NCBI GenBank assembly: GCA_946480685.1
Contig: CAMLLI010000045.1
Coordinates: 1-11,600 of the forward strand
Source of the DNA: an uncultured Flammeovirgaceae bacterium
GTDB lineage: Bacteria > Bacteroidota > Bacteroidia > Cytophagales > Cyclobacteriaceae
Direction: 5' to 3'
Length of the DNA: 11,600 nt
Shown: piece by piece, positions 1 to 7,331 of the stretch
How positions within the stretch are numbered: the first letter of the stretch is position 1
Layout: each line of letters begins with the position of its first letter
Notes under the pieces: model-generated
Seen by the model: the letters and a program-made list of their open reading frames with translations, nothing else
What the model was told of the DNA's origin: nothing
The model's database searches: none
Program-made: the position numbers and the translations under genes

Positions 1-1540
1 CTTGTGGATATTGGGCGGATTAGCAGCGGTAATTATTATGTCGGCATGCTTTAACTATACCAATCTTTCCGTTGCACGGTCGCTGAGACGTTCGCGTGAA
101 GTTGGTATCCGTAAAGTAATGGGTGCGCGTAAACTGCACGTACTCGGTCAGTTTGTAGTCGAAGCCGTTATCATTGCATTGCTCGCGCTGCTGTTGTCAT
201 TTGTCGTGTTCATGCTGCTGCGTTCTGAATTCCTTTCCATGGAACCGAAGTTGCAGGAGATGCTGTCGCTCGAACTCTCTCCGCGATTAATCCTTCAGTT
301 TATACTGCTGGCTATAACGGTTGGGCTACTGGCCGGTGTGCCGCCTGCCTTCTTTTTCGCACGGGTAAATATTATAAAGGTGTTGAAAGATATATCATCG
401 TTGCAGGTCTTCAGGCACGTTAATATGCGCAAGGCCCTGGTCGTGATCCAGTATACTTTCTCGCTGGTCTTTATCACCACTACCATCATTGGCTACAACC
501 AGTATAAGGGGTTGATCTCGTATGACCTGGGATTCTCCACGGAAAATATAGTGAACATCAAACTCGCGGGTGATGTAAAGGGCGACCTGCTGGTAAAGGA
601 ATTAAAGGAACTGCCGGAAGTAACGGCTATTTCCCGGTCGCTGATGGTTACGAGCCTCGGAAATATACACGGCATGCAGGTGAAGTATAAAAATGATTCT
701 TCCGGAGTGTGGCTGAACCTGATCGATGAAAATTACCTGCCCCTGCATCAACATAAATTTCTGGCCGGACGAAATATACATGCTATCGCAGAAGGTGCTG
801 AAGAATCGGAAGTAGTCGTGAACGAGCAATTTCTCAAACGCTTTAATATAGCGAAGCGTGACCCGGTAAAAGCATTGGGTGAAGAAATAATAGCCGACCG
901 AAAGAGACTTACCATCGTAGGCGTAGTGAAAGATTTTAACTATGGTACACTGGAGAATACCATCGAGCCGTTGATTATGCGGTATGCATCTATCCAGCAT
1001 TACGGCAATATCAATTTACGGGTGCAGACCGAAGACTGGCCTGCTACATTTGATAAGTTGAATGCGATATGGCAGAAGTTCGACAAAGTACATCCGATGG
1101 AAGCCAAATTTTACAGCGATCAAATTCAGGAGGCCTATAGTCAGTTCGCGGTGATGGTAAAAGTATTTGGCTTCCTGGCGTTCCTGGCTGTGTGTATTGC
1201 ATCGATGGGACTACTAGGCATGGTTGTATTCACTACCGAAACGCGTCTGAAAGAAGTCAGCATCCGCAAGGTGCTCGGAGCAAGCGAAGCCGGCCTGGTA
1301 TATTTACTCAGCCGGGGATTCCTCGTGTTACTCGTCATTGCCGCAGGCATTGCATTACCTGCTACTTATTTCTTCTTCGATAAAGTAGTGCTTGTAAAAT
1401 TCATGTATCACAATCCCATGCATATGAGTGAATTGGTACTGGGCTTCTTCATCGTGATGTTGCTGGCCCTGGTAATGATCGGTTCGCAAACATTGCGCGC
1501 GGCCCGGAGTAATCCTGCCGAAGTACTGAAGAACGAGTAG
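1..1540 (+). CDS. ABC transporter permease, MacB/FtsX family (5' end outside window)
   Basis: This is the C-terminal 512 residues of an inner-membrane permease. The frame is open at the left edge, so the TTG at base 2 is not the true start. Residues 1-22, 50-73 and 97-120 are hydrophobic and form the first FtsX block, with the cytoplasmic motif EVGIRKVMGAR at 33-43. A fourth hydrophobic segment at 144-165 is followed by a periplasmic MacB-type domain (about 166-380). The second FtsX block has segments near 382-410, 432-458 and 476-498, the matching motif EVSIRKVLGAS at 418-428, and the end ARSNPAEVLKNE. This duplicated layout is usual for Bacteroidota permeases of about 800 residues, so roughly the first membrane segment and first periplasmic domain are missing here. 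Such proteins work with a separate ATPase, often in export or envelope stress functions. No ATPase is visible, and the substrate cannot be inferred. Confidence 0.9.
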   Translation, partial: LWILGGLAAVIIMSACFNYTNLSVARSLRRSREVGIRKVMGARKLHVLGQFVVEAVIIALLALLLSFVVFMLLRSEFLSMEPKLQEMLSLELSPRLILQFILLAITVGLLAGVPPAFFFARVNIIKVLKDISSLQVFRHVNMRKALVVIQYTFSLVFITTTIIGYNQYKGLISYDLGFSTENIVNIKLAGDVKGDLLVKELKELPEVTAISRSLMVTSLGNIHGMQVKYKNDSSGVWLNLIDENYLPLHQHKFLAGRNIHAIAEGAEESEVVVNEQFLKRFNIAKRDPVKALGEEIIADRKRLTIVGVVKDFNYGTLENTIEPLIMRYASIQHYGNINLRVQTEDWPATFDKLNAIWQKFDKVHPMEAKFYSDQIQEAYSQFAVMVKVFGFLAFLAVCIASMGLLGMVVFTTETRLKEVSIRKVLGASEAGLVYLLSRGFLVLLVIAAGIALPATYFFFDKVVLVKFMYHNPMHMSELVLGFFIVMLLALVMIGSQTLRAARSNPAEVLKNE

Positions 1541-1548
1541 CCGTACCG

Positions 1549-2061
1549 TTATACCGATTGTTGCAGCGGTGTGATCTTCTCGCGAATACGCTTTAACTGG
1601 TGAACGTGCCGCTGCGTATGGTATAGTACGAATGACAGAATCTCCAACCGGGTCATGGTGCCCAGTATGTCATGACTGACAACTTCGTTGAGGTTTAATG
1701 TAGCCGCAGCCGTAAATAGTTTAGATCGCATTTCTTTTAGCCTGGCAATAAGTTCTTCTTTATTGAAAACCTTGTTGTCAGGTATAATTATCTCTGGTGA
1801 TTTGAACTTCACGTCAAAGTTCAGAAATATACCTTTCAGTTCCGAAGTCTTCTCGTCAGGTGTGCGCTCAGTAGGTGTTCCATCCTGGTAGATTGTTCCG
1901 AGGATAGAGGCATCGGATTTACAAAGGTGATCAGCGACCTGCGCGGCAGTCCAGCTGTCTTCAAAAGGAACCAGGTTGATCTGTTCCTGGTCAAATGATG
2001 CGATCAAAAGCAAGAGTTCTGTTGTAACCGTTTCAAGTTCTTCCTGTATTTTGGGTTTCAT
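1549..2061 (-). CDS. DinB/YfiT-like metal-binding protein
   Basis: This 170-residue protein fits the DinB superfamily, a four-helix bundle that usually binds a divalent metal through three histidines. The N-terminal motif SWTAAQVADHL (36-46) supplies H45. The C-terminal helix motif HTQRHVHQL (148-156) supplies the paired H148 and H152, with H154 nearby. Length and motif spacing are normal for the family. The frame stays open to a start at 2226, but the added 55 residues are Arg/Thr-rich, unlike the family and lie in intergenic DNA, so the ATG at 2061 (MKPKIQEELE) is preferred. Some relatives are thiol transferases or DNA-damage-induced proteins. The substrate here is unknown. The gene is convergent with the permease (8-bp gap) and divergent from the ELWxxDGT gene. 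It is probably cytoplasmic, since there is no signal peptide. Confidence 0.85.
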   Translation of the reverse strand: MKPKIQEELETVTTELLLLIASFDQEQINLVPFEDSWTAAQVADHLCKSDASILGTIYQDGTPTERTPDEKTSELKGIFLNFDVKFKSPEIIIPDNKVFNKEELIARLKEMRSKLFTAAATLNLNEVVSHDILGTMTRLEILSFVLYHTQRHVHQLKRIREKITPLQQSV

Positions 2062-2138
2062 GGCTGTTGTTTTTAGCGTGGATATATAGTATGAACCGAA
2101 GCGTATCTTCACGGTTCTTCTTCCGTTCGTTGACGATA

Positions 2139-2146
2139 CAAACCTA
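2139..2146 (-). promoter_or_regulatory. Possible -7 box for the DinB-like gene
   Basis: Read on the minus strand this is TAGGTTTG, an exact match to the Bacteroidota -7 consensus TAnnTTTG, 77 bases upstream of the ATG at 2061. I found no TTTG -33 element at the expected 17-23 bp spacing further upstream, so only half of the promoter signature is present and a chance match is quite possible. Confidence 0.3.
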
Positions 2147-2271
2147 CAGTCATTTCCAGAGACCGTGCGGGTGGGAGTCCGGCAATCTGTGTGGTAAAAT
2201 GCGCCATGCTTGTGCGTATCCGGCACACCGGTATAGACGCGCCTGCAACGTCATGGCTACTGTACCGTTGA

Positions 2272-2283
2272 CCTGATTTCAGG
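2272..2283. repeat. Short perfect inverted repeat upstream of the candidate promoter
   Basis: The 12-base dyad CCTGATTTCAGG has 5-bp arms (CCTGA/TCAGG) around a 2-base centre. The centre is too small for an RNA hairpin loop, so if it is functional it would be a protein-binding site in DNA. It ends 8 bp before the TTTG element of the candidate promoter, a usual place for an activator or repressor site. A 5-bp dyad can arise by chance. Confidence 0.25.
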
Positions 2284-2291
2284 AACCTTTG

Positions 2292-2322
2292 TTTGGGAGC
2301 ACTTTTCAATTTGCTATCTTTA
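2292..2322 (+). promoter_or_regulatory. Candidate Bacteroidota-type promoter for the ELWxxDGT-repeat gene
   Basis: TTTG at 2292-2295 is followed after 19 bp by TATCTTTA at 2315-2322, which matches the -7 consensus TAnnTTTG except at its last base. The 19-bp spacing agrees with the known Bacteroidota sigma-70 promoter layout. A transcript starting a few bases downstream would have a leader of about 45 bases. No Shine-Dalgarno sequence precedes the ATG at 2374, which is normal for this phylum. A second overlapping TTTG lies at 2288-2291. Confidence 0.5.
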
Positions 2323-2373
2323 GAATCACAAAGTTTAATGTGATTTACAATTTCGCCCCACAAACTCTACCGT

Positions 2374-5238
2374 ATGAAAAACCTCCTTGTGGCTATACTA
2401 TTGCTGTTGGCTGGTAAACTGGCAGCACAGATATCGCGCGTGAAAGATATTAACGACCAGGAAGATCCCGCTGTCTCATCCTATATATTCTATAAAACCG
2501 GTGCCGGTGACAAAGTATATTTTTATGCGCGCACCGGTGAGTACAACAACGGCCTGGGCGTAAGCGATGGTACAGAAAACGGGACACATGTTATTTACAA
2601 AGTTGAAGTAATGAACTGGAGCACCACCGACTATTTTGTGGCGGTGGGCAATACAGTATATTTTACGGGGCGCACGCAAAATGAAGGTGTGGAACTCTGG
2701 AAAACCGATGGTACGGAAGCAGGAACAGTAATGGTAAAAGATATTATACCCGGTTTTGATTCAGGCTATCCGGCCTCGTTCGCGAATGTAAACGGAACGC
2801 TATATTTTTCAGCCAATACCCATGAGCATGGCATGGAGCTTTGGAAGACTGATGGAACAGAAGCAGGAACGGTAATGGTAAAAGATATAGTACCGGGCAG
2901 TGAATCTGGGGGACCTTCCGGTTTACTAAACGTAAATGGAACGCTCTACTTCCGCGCGCATACCGATGATGCCGGAGATGAAATCTGGAAAAGTGATGGC
3001 ACCGAAGCGGGGACTGTGATGGTAAAAGATATAGCACCCGGAGACGAAACCAGCATCCCCGGAAATTTTACCGCAGCAGGTAATATACTATACTTTACTC
3101 CAGATGCTCCGGACAGTGGTGTGGAGTTATGGAAAAGTGACGGAACAGAGGGCGGCACAGAGTTGATAAAAGATATATGGCCGGGCACGGAAGGCGGCTA
3201 TCCGCAGCAGCTCACCGTTGTAGAGGGTATACTATATTTCAAAGCAATGACTTCATTGACAAGCGAAGGATTGTGGCGAAGCGATGGCACAGAAGCCGGA
3301 ACTACGCTGGTAAAGGAATGGGACTCACGATACATTACCAGTATACATGCATTGGGCGATCAACTCATTCTGCTGATCGATGGTGCCCTGTGGAAGAGTG
3401 ATGGAACAACAGCCGGAACAAGTCTTGTAAAATTTATAGCGCCCGACAACGGAATAACATTTCAGGATTTTGCTGCTACTGACAACGCATTATTCTTTAT
3501 TGTAGATGATGGCACACACGGCTACGAGTTGTGGCACACCGATGGTACAACAATCGGCACGACTATAGTAAAAGATATAGCACCCGGAGAAGAGCAGGGT
3601 GCTGCGAACGAGCTTACGGTACTTGATAATATAGTATACTTCAACGGATATACCGCGGATACCGGTTGGGAACTGTGGCGAAGCGATGGTACAGAAGGAG
3701 GCACGCGCATGGTGAAGGATCTTACACCCCGTAAAACATTTGCGTCCAGTCCAAACGGTTTTGTATCGCTGAACGGAGTGCTATATTTCGCTGCTTCTGA
3801 TGCGGATCATGGTGAAGAGCTGTGGCGCAGCGATGGCACGCAGGGAGGAACGCAACTGGTAAAGGATATAGAGCCCGGAACAACCGGCAGTGCACCGATC
3901 TATATCACGGTTTTCGATAATGCTATCTACTTCTTTGCCAAGACCGCTGCGAATGGATACGAGCTCTGGAAAAGTGACGGAACTGCGGCTGGTACGGCTA
4001 TGGTGAAAGATATGGTAGCCGGAACAGGGAGCAATTCTCCCGGCGAATTTGTAATCGGGAGCGGAACGCTATATTTCACGGCACTCGGAGCAAGTGATAC
4101 CCGTGAACTTTGGAAGACCAACGGTACGGCTACCGGAACAGTAAAAATTTCATCGGTGGGTGATACGTACGGGCAATACTATATTAACCAGCCCATCTTC
4201 AACAACGGCAAGATCTTGATGGTTGGTCATACACAAAATGAAGGAGGAGAGCTGTGGGTAAGTGATGGAACGGAGGCAGGTACTTCGCTTCTGAAAAACA
4301 TCCAGACTGGTGCAGGCAGCAGCTATATAAACTCATTTGTAAGTGCCGGTAATACGGTATACTTCCTCGCAGAGTCCGAGGGTAATGGCCAGGAGCTTTG
4401 GAAGACAGACGGTACAGCTGCAGGTACAGCCCTTGTAAAGAATATCACCCCCGGTATATGGCCGAGTTTTATTGACGGCATGGTTGCTTTTCAAAATCAT
4501 TTATACTTCAGGACGAGTTTTAATCATGAATACAAACTCTGGCGTACAGACGGAACGGAGGAAGGCACCGTAGCCATAAAAACGCTGGCCGATATCGATG
4601 ACCTGATCGCTATATCAAAAGCGGCTGTAAGGGATGATCACTTTTACTTCACGATCAGCGATTATGAAGGATCGTTTTCCCTTTGGACAAGCGATGGAAC
4701 GGAAGCCGGAACGAAGGTAGTGAAGAATGTACCCGTGGGCAGTGGCTATTACTATACGCGCGATATCCTCCCGCTGGAAGATGATATATACTTATTCATT
4801 CAAAATCAGACCGGCTTTTGCGAACTCTGGAAAAGTGACGGCTCCGAAAATGGTACGATGTTCTATGCCGATGGGGCTTATATATCATCCGATGCATTTG
4901 TATTGGACAACGTGATGTATTTTCAGGCCGATCAATGGAATGGTGACTATGAATTATGGCGGGCTGACATCACGATTACGGGACTTGAAGAAGAGCAGGA
5001 GGCAGGCACACTTAGCTTGTATCCCAATCCAACGGCCGGGCTACTGTCGTTTGCAGTAAAGAATCATGAGCAGATTGTCTCCGTTGCCGTCATCGATGGC
5101 CATGGACGCGTGGCGGAATCATTTATACCATCAGGGCCACAAGTAACGTTAAATACAGGAAGATTGCCGGCTGGCGTATATGTCTTGGTGGTGAAGACCA
5201 AAGGCGGTGTTTATCGTGCGCGCTTTGTCAGAAAATAA
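2374..5238 (+). CDS. ELWxxDGT-repeat exoprotein with T9SS C-terminal sorting domain
   Basis: This 954-residue protein has a signal peptide (MKNLLVAILLLLAGKLAAQ, cleavage probably after A18 or Q19). A long array of ELWxxDGTxxGT repeats runs from about 61 to 864. The C-terminal domain at about 880-954 starts with the LSLYPNPTAG motif and ends in a basic KGGVYRARFVRK strand, typical of type IX secretion cargo (type A sorting domain). It should cross the inner membrane by Sec, then the outer membrane by T9SS, and be released or anchored at the surface after loss of the sorting domain. Conserved tryptophans fall mostly every 48 residues (W109, 157, 205, 253, 301, then 340 to 862), suggesting one beta-sheet blade per repeat, possibly propellers. 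That fold is inference. No catalytic domain is seen, and the biological role of the family is unknown. The gene is monocistronic: it has its own candidate promoter and converges on a glycosyltransferase gene 7 bp away. Confidence 0.9.
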   Translation: MKNLLVAILLLLAGKLAAQISRVKDINDQEDPAVSSYIFYKTGAGDKVYFYARTGEYNNGLGVSDGTENGTHVIYKVEVMNWSTTDYFVAVGNTVYFTGRTQNEGVELWKTDGTEAGTVMVKDIIPGFDSGYPASFANVNGTLYFSANTHEHGMELWKTDGTEAGTVMVKDIVPGSESGGPSGLLNVNGTLYFRAHTDDAGDEIWKSDGTEAGTVMVKDIAPGDETSIPGNFTAAGNILYFTPDAPDSGVELWKSDGTEGGTELIKDIWPGTEGGYPQQLTVVEGILYFKAMTSLTSEGLWRSDGTEAGTTLVKEWDSRYITSIHALGDQLILLIDGALWKSDGTTAGTSLVKFIAPDNGITFQDFAATDNALFFIVDDGTHGYELWHTDGTTIGTTIVKDIAPGEEQGAANELTVLDNIVYFNGYTADTGWELWRSDGTEGGTRMVKDLTPRKTFASSPNGFVSLNGVLYFAASDADHGEELWRSDGTQGGTQLVKDIEPGTTGSAPIYITVFDNAIYFFAKTAANGYELWKSDGTAAGTAMVKDMVAGTGSNSPGEFVIGSGTLYFTALGASDTRELWKTNGTATGTVKISSVGDTYGQYYINQPIFNNGKILMVGHTQNEGGELWVSDGTEAGTSLLKNIQTGAGSSYINSFVSAGNTVYFLAESEGNGQELWKTDGTAAGTALVKNITPGIWPSFIDGMVAFQNHLYFRTSFNHEYKLWRTDGTEEGTVAIKTLADIDDLIAISKAAVRDDHFYFTISDYEGSFSLWTSDGTEAGTKVVKNVPVGSGYYYTRDILPLEDDIYLFIQNQTGFCELWKSDGSENGTMFYADGAYISSDAFVLDNVMYFQADQWNGDYELWRADITITGLEEEQEAGTLSLYPNPTAGLLSFAVKNHEQIVSVAVIDGHGRVAESFIPSGPQVTLNTGRLPAGVYVLVVKTKGGVYRARFVRK
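2554..4965 (+). repeat. Array of 144-bp coding repeats (48-residue ELWxxDGT units)
   Basis: The array holds 17 units with an ELW-like tryptophan, preceded by one DGT-only unit (GVSDGTENGT). Tryptophan spacings in order are 48, 48, 48, 48, 39, 47, 48, 49, 48, 48, 48, 48, 47, 48, 48 and 43. The consensus unit is roughly YFxAxxxxxGxELW, then K/R-S/T-DGTxxGT, then xxVKDIxPG. Deviations are EIW at 203-205, NGT for DGT at 583-585, a nine-residue-shorter unit ending at W340, and a final degenerate unit (ELWRADITITG) without DGT. The array is conserved as protein, with third-base divergence between copies, so it is an old in-gene amplification and not a recent DNA tandem repeat or CRISPR. Confidence 0.9.
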
Positions 5239-5245
5239 CAGGCTT

Positions 5246-6313
5246 TCACAAGGGGAAGAGTGAGGCGTTGTTGGGTTGCATCGTAGCCATGCGCTGCGAT
5301 CTGGTAAATTTTTGCTGGAGTTCTTTGCCGTGTTTATAGTTGGTGATGATCTTGGGCCATTTCCGGATATAAACCGAGATCATTACCCGCGCGGAGTAAG
5401 CCTGCAACGACACCAGGGTATGGCGGGAGCTTCCTCTTTTCAGAAACGGAATGATCAACAAGTATTTGATATAGGTTCGAAGCAGGTATAGAAACGACTT
5501 CATCATACGATACCGAAATATTTTTACGTTCTGATATTTCCAGTCACAGATAACTTTATAGGGGTGTAATACTTCGAGACACTTGGCACTTTCTTTCAGA
5601 TACTTTCTGTAGTATTCTACTGTGATGCGATCGCGTGTAATAAAGTGGCGGAAGGTAAGTCGCTCGTCATACCAGACGATAAATCCGGCAATGGCCAATG
5701 CCAGGCACAATTCGTAATCGCCCCCGGAACTAAGCTCTTTCCCGAGACGATCCGTTAGCAAACTTCGGTGTCCGGATTGAATGAGTATATCGTAAGCTGA
5801 TTTTCGGATAACACAACCCGCACCATATACCGTGCAACGTTTTACCGGGCCGCTCTTAGCCCCTTGACGCCCTGCAGCGTAAACGGAGAAGGATCGTATC
5901 CAATCGGGAGGATCTTCTTCAAACACAAGCGAGCCGTTTCCTCCAAGCGCACCTATATTCGGATGTGCATTCATTACCTCGTATACCGTAGCTATATAAT
6001 GTGGATCAAGCCAGTTGTCATCATCGCACATCAAAATATAGTCATACTGGGCACTGGCAAACCCACGCGCACGTGCATAGCTTAATCCGGGCTGTGGTTC
6101 GGGTATAACGCTGAACGGTTGGGTACATATATACTTACTCCACTCGGATCTGGCAACAGCCGCGGTATTATCCGATGATGCATTGTCGATAATAATAAAC
6201 TCCCACGGTATAGATTCAGGCACTTGCTGACCGGCTATATATCGAATGGTTTCCGGCAATCGTGCGGCCCCATTGTAAGTACATATAACGACTGATACAC
6301 CTGGTTTGCTCAT
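5246..6313 (-). CDS. Glycosyltransferase family 2 (GT-A fold)
   Basis: This 355-residue transferase would move a sugar from a nucleotide-sugar donor to a growing glycan at the cytoplasmic face of the membrane. The N-terminal GT-A core begins VSVVICTYNG (6-15). It has the donor-binding segment IIDNASSDNT (41-50), a metal-binding DxD-type motif CDDDN (96-100), the acceptor-side GAGCVIRKSAY segment (164-174), and GGDYEL (197-202) in the place of the catalytic acidic motif. The C-terminal part is basic, with a hydrophobic but charged stretch at about 273-291, suggesting peripheral membrane attachment. The ATG at 6313 overlaps the TGA of the preceding glycosyltransferase as ATGA, which indicates translational coupling. 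It is the last gene of the cluster in this window, and its stop lies 7 bp from that of the convergent repeat gene. Sugar specificity cannot be read. Confidence 0.88.
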   Translation of the reverse strand: MSKPGVSVVICTYNGAARLPETIRYIAGQQVPESIPWEFIIIDNASSDNTAAVARSEWSKYICTQPFSVIPEPQPGLSYARARGFASAQYDYILMCDDDNWLDPHYIATVYEVMNAHPNIGALGGNGSLVFEEDPPDWIRSFSVYAAGRQGAKSGPVKRCTVYGAGCVIRKSAYDILIQSGHRSLLTDRLGKELSSGGDYELCLALAIAGFIVWYDERLTFRHFITRDRITVEYYRKYLKESAKCLEVLHPYKVICDWKYQNVKIFRYRMMKSFLYLLRTYIKYLLIIPFLKRGSSRHTLVSLQAYSARVMISVYIRKWPKIITNYKHGKELQQKFTRSQRMATMQPNNASLFPL

Positions 6314-7311
6314 CGGTTAAAGATTATTTTTCCTGTCATTTTTAAGATCATCCAGGCAATAGGTATATCCCGGTGCATACGCCATGCCTCGCGCATTTGT
6401 GCCAGCACACCCTTACGATCTTTATATCGCTTCCATAAAGTGGCGGCAGTACGCAGCGCATAGTAGGCGTAAAATTTCTTCGCCTTTGATAAAGCCTTTT
6501 GCTGTTCGGCTTCCGGTAAGTAGCGACTGATCCGGTTCATCACAAATTGCAAATCTTTCAGGTTTTGTGCTGTTGTAAACGACTGTCCCGAAATAGAATT
6601 ATAGTGCCTGCGGTACGATGCATATATAGCCGGCGTATAGGCAAACGGATATTTAGCAGCAATGCGTGTCCACATCTCCCAGTCCTCGCCATAATGTACA
6701 CCATAGAATGCCCCTAACTCTTCGTATACTTCACGTTTTACTGCGATGGCTACATATTGAATGCGCTGTCGTTCTGCCAGTCGTAATAACCAGTTTTGAA
6801 GTATACCTTCTTCGGTGGCCTCTCGTTCCGGAGTCAGCACGATGTTACCGTGTTCATCTATATATTGATAATGACAGAATGCTGCCGCCACATCCGGATA
6901 CTGCGTAAAGAGGCCATCAAGTTTTTTATAAAAACCAGGATGTACCACGTCATCACTGTGTAGCAAGTGTATATATTTACCCGTAGCGCGGTTGATGCAG
7001 GTTTCGAAATTACGCAGACTTCCTACATTGTGTGGCTGGCGAAAATACGATATACGTCCGTGAGCAGTTTGTGCTACGAGCGCTTGTACATCTATATCGG
7101 TGCTGCAGTCGTCCACCACTTCAATCTGCATATTGCTTTCTTTATCCGCCTGGTTTAGTACTGATTCAAGAGTCTCTTTCAGAAAATTACCGCCATTATA
7201 AACCGGTATCATAACAGACCATTGCGGTCTGTCTGCTATGGTAACAGGGCTGATGCGTGGGGGAGAGTCGGGGGTTCGGTTTACATCTGTGTGACGGCTA
7301 TTTATACTCAA
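6310..7311 (-). CDS. Glycosyltransferase family 2, TTG start
   Basis: This 333-residue protein has a GT-A core starting at WSVMIPVYNGG (31-41). It carries VVDDCSTD (65-72), a DxD-like HSDD (118-121), the acidic GEDWEMW (208-214) expected near the catalytic base, and YRRHYNSISG (233-242). The alpha-helical C terminus (about 250-333) has no clear membrane span. The start is unusual. Between the in-frame stop at 7348-7350 and residue 34 there is no ATG or GTG, and the only standard alternative start is TTG at 7311. Residue 34 is inside the first beta strand, so starting there would damage the fold. The TTG lies 20 bp after the TAG of the upstream gene. It gives a 30-residue Pro/Ser/Arg-rich leader that its sibling transferases lack. 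The product is probably a cytoplasmic or peripheral enzyme of the same polysaccharide pathway. Donor and acceptor are unknown. Confidence 0.85.
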   Translation of the reverse strand: MSINSRHTDVNRTPDSPPRISPVTIADRPQWSVMIPVYNGGNFLKETLESVLNQADKESNMQIEVVDDCSTDIDVQALVAQTAHGRISYFRQPHNVGSLRNFETCINRATGKYIHLLHSDDVVHPGFYKKLDGLFTQYPDVAAAFCHYQYIDEHGNIVLTPEREATEEGILQNWLLRLAERQRIQYVAIAVKREVYEELGAFYGVHYGEDWEMWTRIAAKYPFAYTPAIYASYRRHYNSISGQSFTTAQNLKDLQFVMNRISRYLPEAEQQKALSKAKKFYAYYALRTAATLWKRYKDRKGVLAQMREAWRMHRDIPIAWMILKMTGKIIFNR

Positions 7312-7331
7312 TCTATACTGTATGTTAGCTG

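Larger units (their letters stand above)
2062..2373. other. Divergent intergenic region, 312 bp
   Basis: This region separates the DinB-like gene (leftward) from the ELWxxDGT-repeat gene (rightward). I see three parts. At 2062-2160 lies the presumed leader of the DinB-like gene, with one TAGGTTTG box on the minus strand. At 2161-2250 lies a block of about 61% GC (55 of 90 bases by hand count) with no recognisable gene. At 2284-2373 lies AT-rich DNA holding the candidate promoter and leader of the repeat gene. Open frames crossing it (an 84-codon minus frame at 2109-2363 and a 69-codon plus frame at 2067-2276) look like chance: low-complexity, no recognised domain, overlapping promoter DNA. 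No tRNA or convincing RNA fold was seen. Confidence 0.6.

Noticed and set aside
602..1000. 132-codon minus-strand open frame inside the permease gene
   Set aside because: It lies wholly antisense to a well-supported coding region, is Cys/His/Tyr-rich and has no domain, so it is a shadow frame.
1541..1580. Possible hairpin terminator between the permease and DinB-like genes
   Set aside because: Only 4-bp stems (ACCG/CGGT) with a 10-base loop and no U-run could be drawn.
2062..2226. 55-residue N-terminal extension of the DinB-like protein
   Set aside because: The extension is unlike the family and covers the GC-rich and promoter-like DNA. The ATG at 2061 gives a normal-length DinB protein.
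2109..2363. 84-codon minus-strand open frame in the intergenic region
   Set aside because: It overlaps the candidate promoter of the repeat gene, has no recognised domain, and is made of low-complexity Arg/Ser/Lys text. It is more likely a by-product of the GC-rich block.
2554..4965. Periodic 144-bp DNA repeats considered as a CRISPR or satellite array
   Set aside because: The period matches 48 codons in one uninterrupted frame, conservation is at protein level, and there are no short identical repeats with unique spacers.
5170..5245. Possible terminator at the end of the repeat gene
   Set aside because: The best stem (TTGGT/ACCAA) is 5 bp, lies inside the coding region and is not followed by a U-run.
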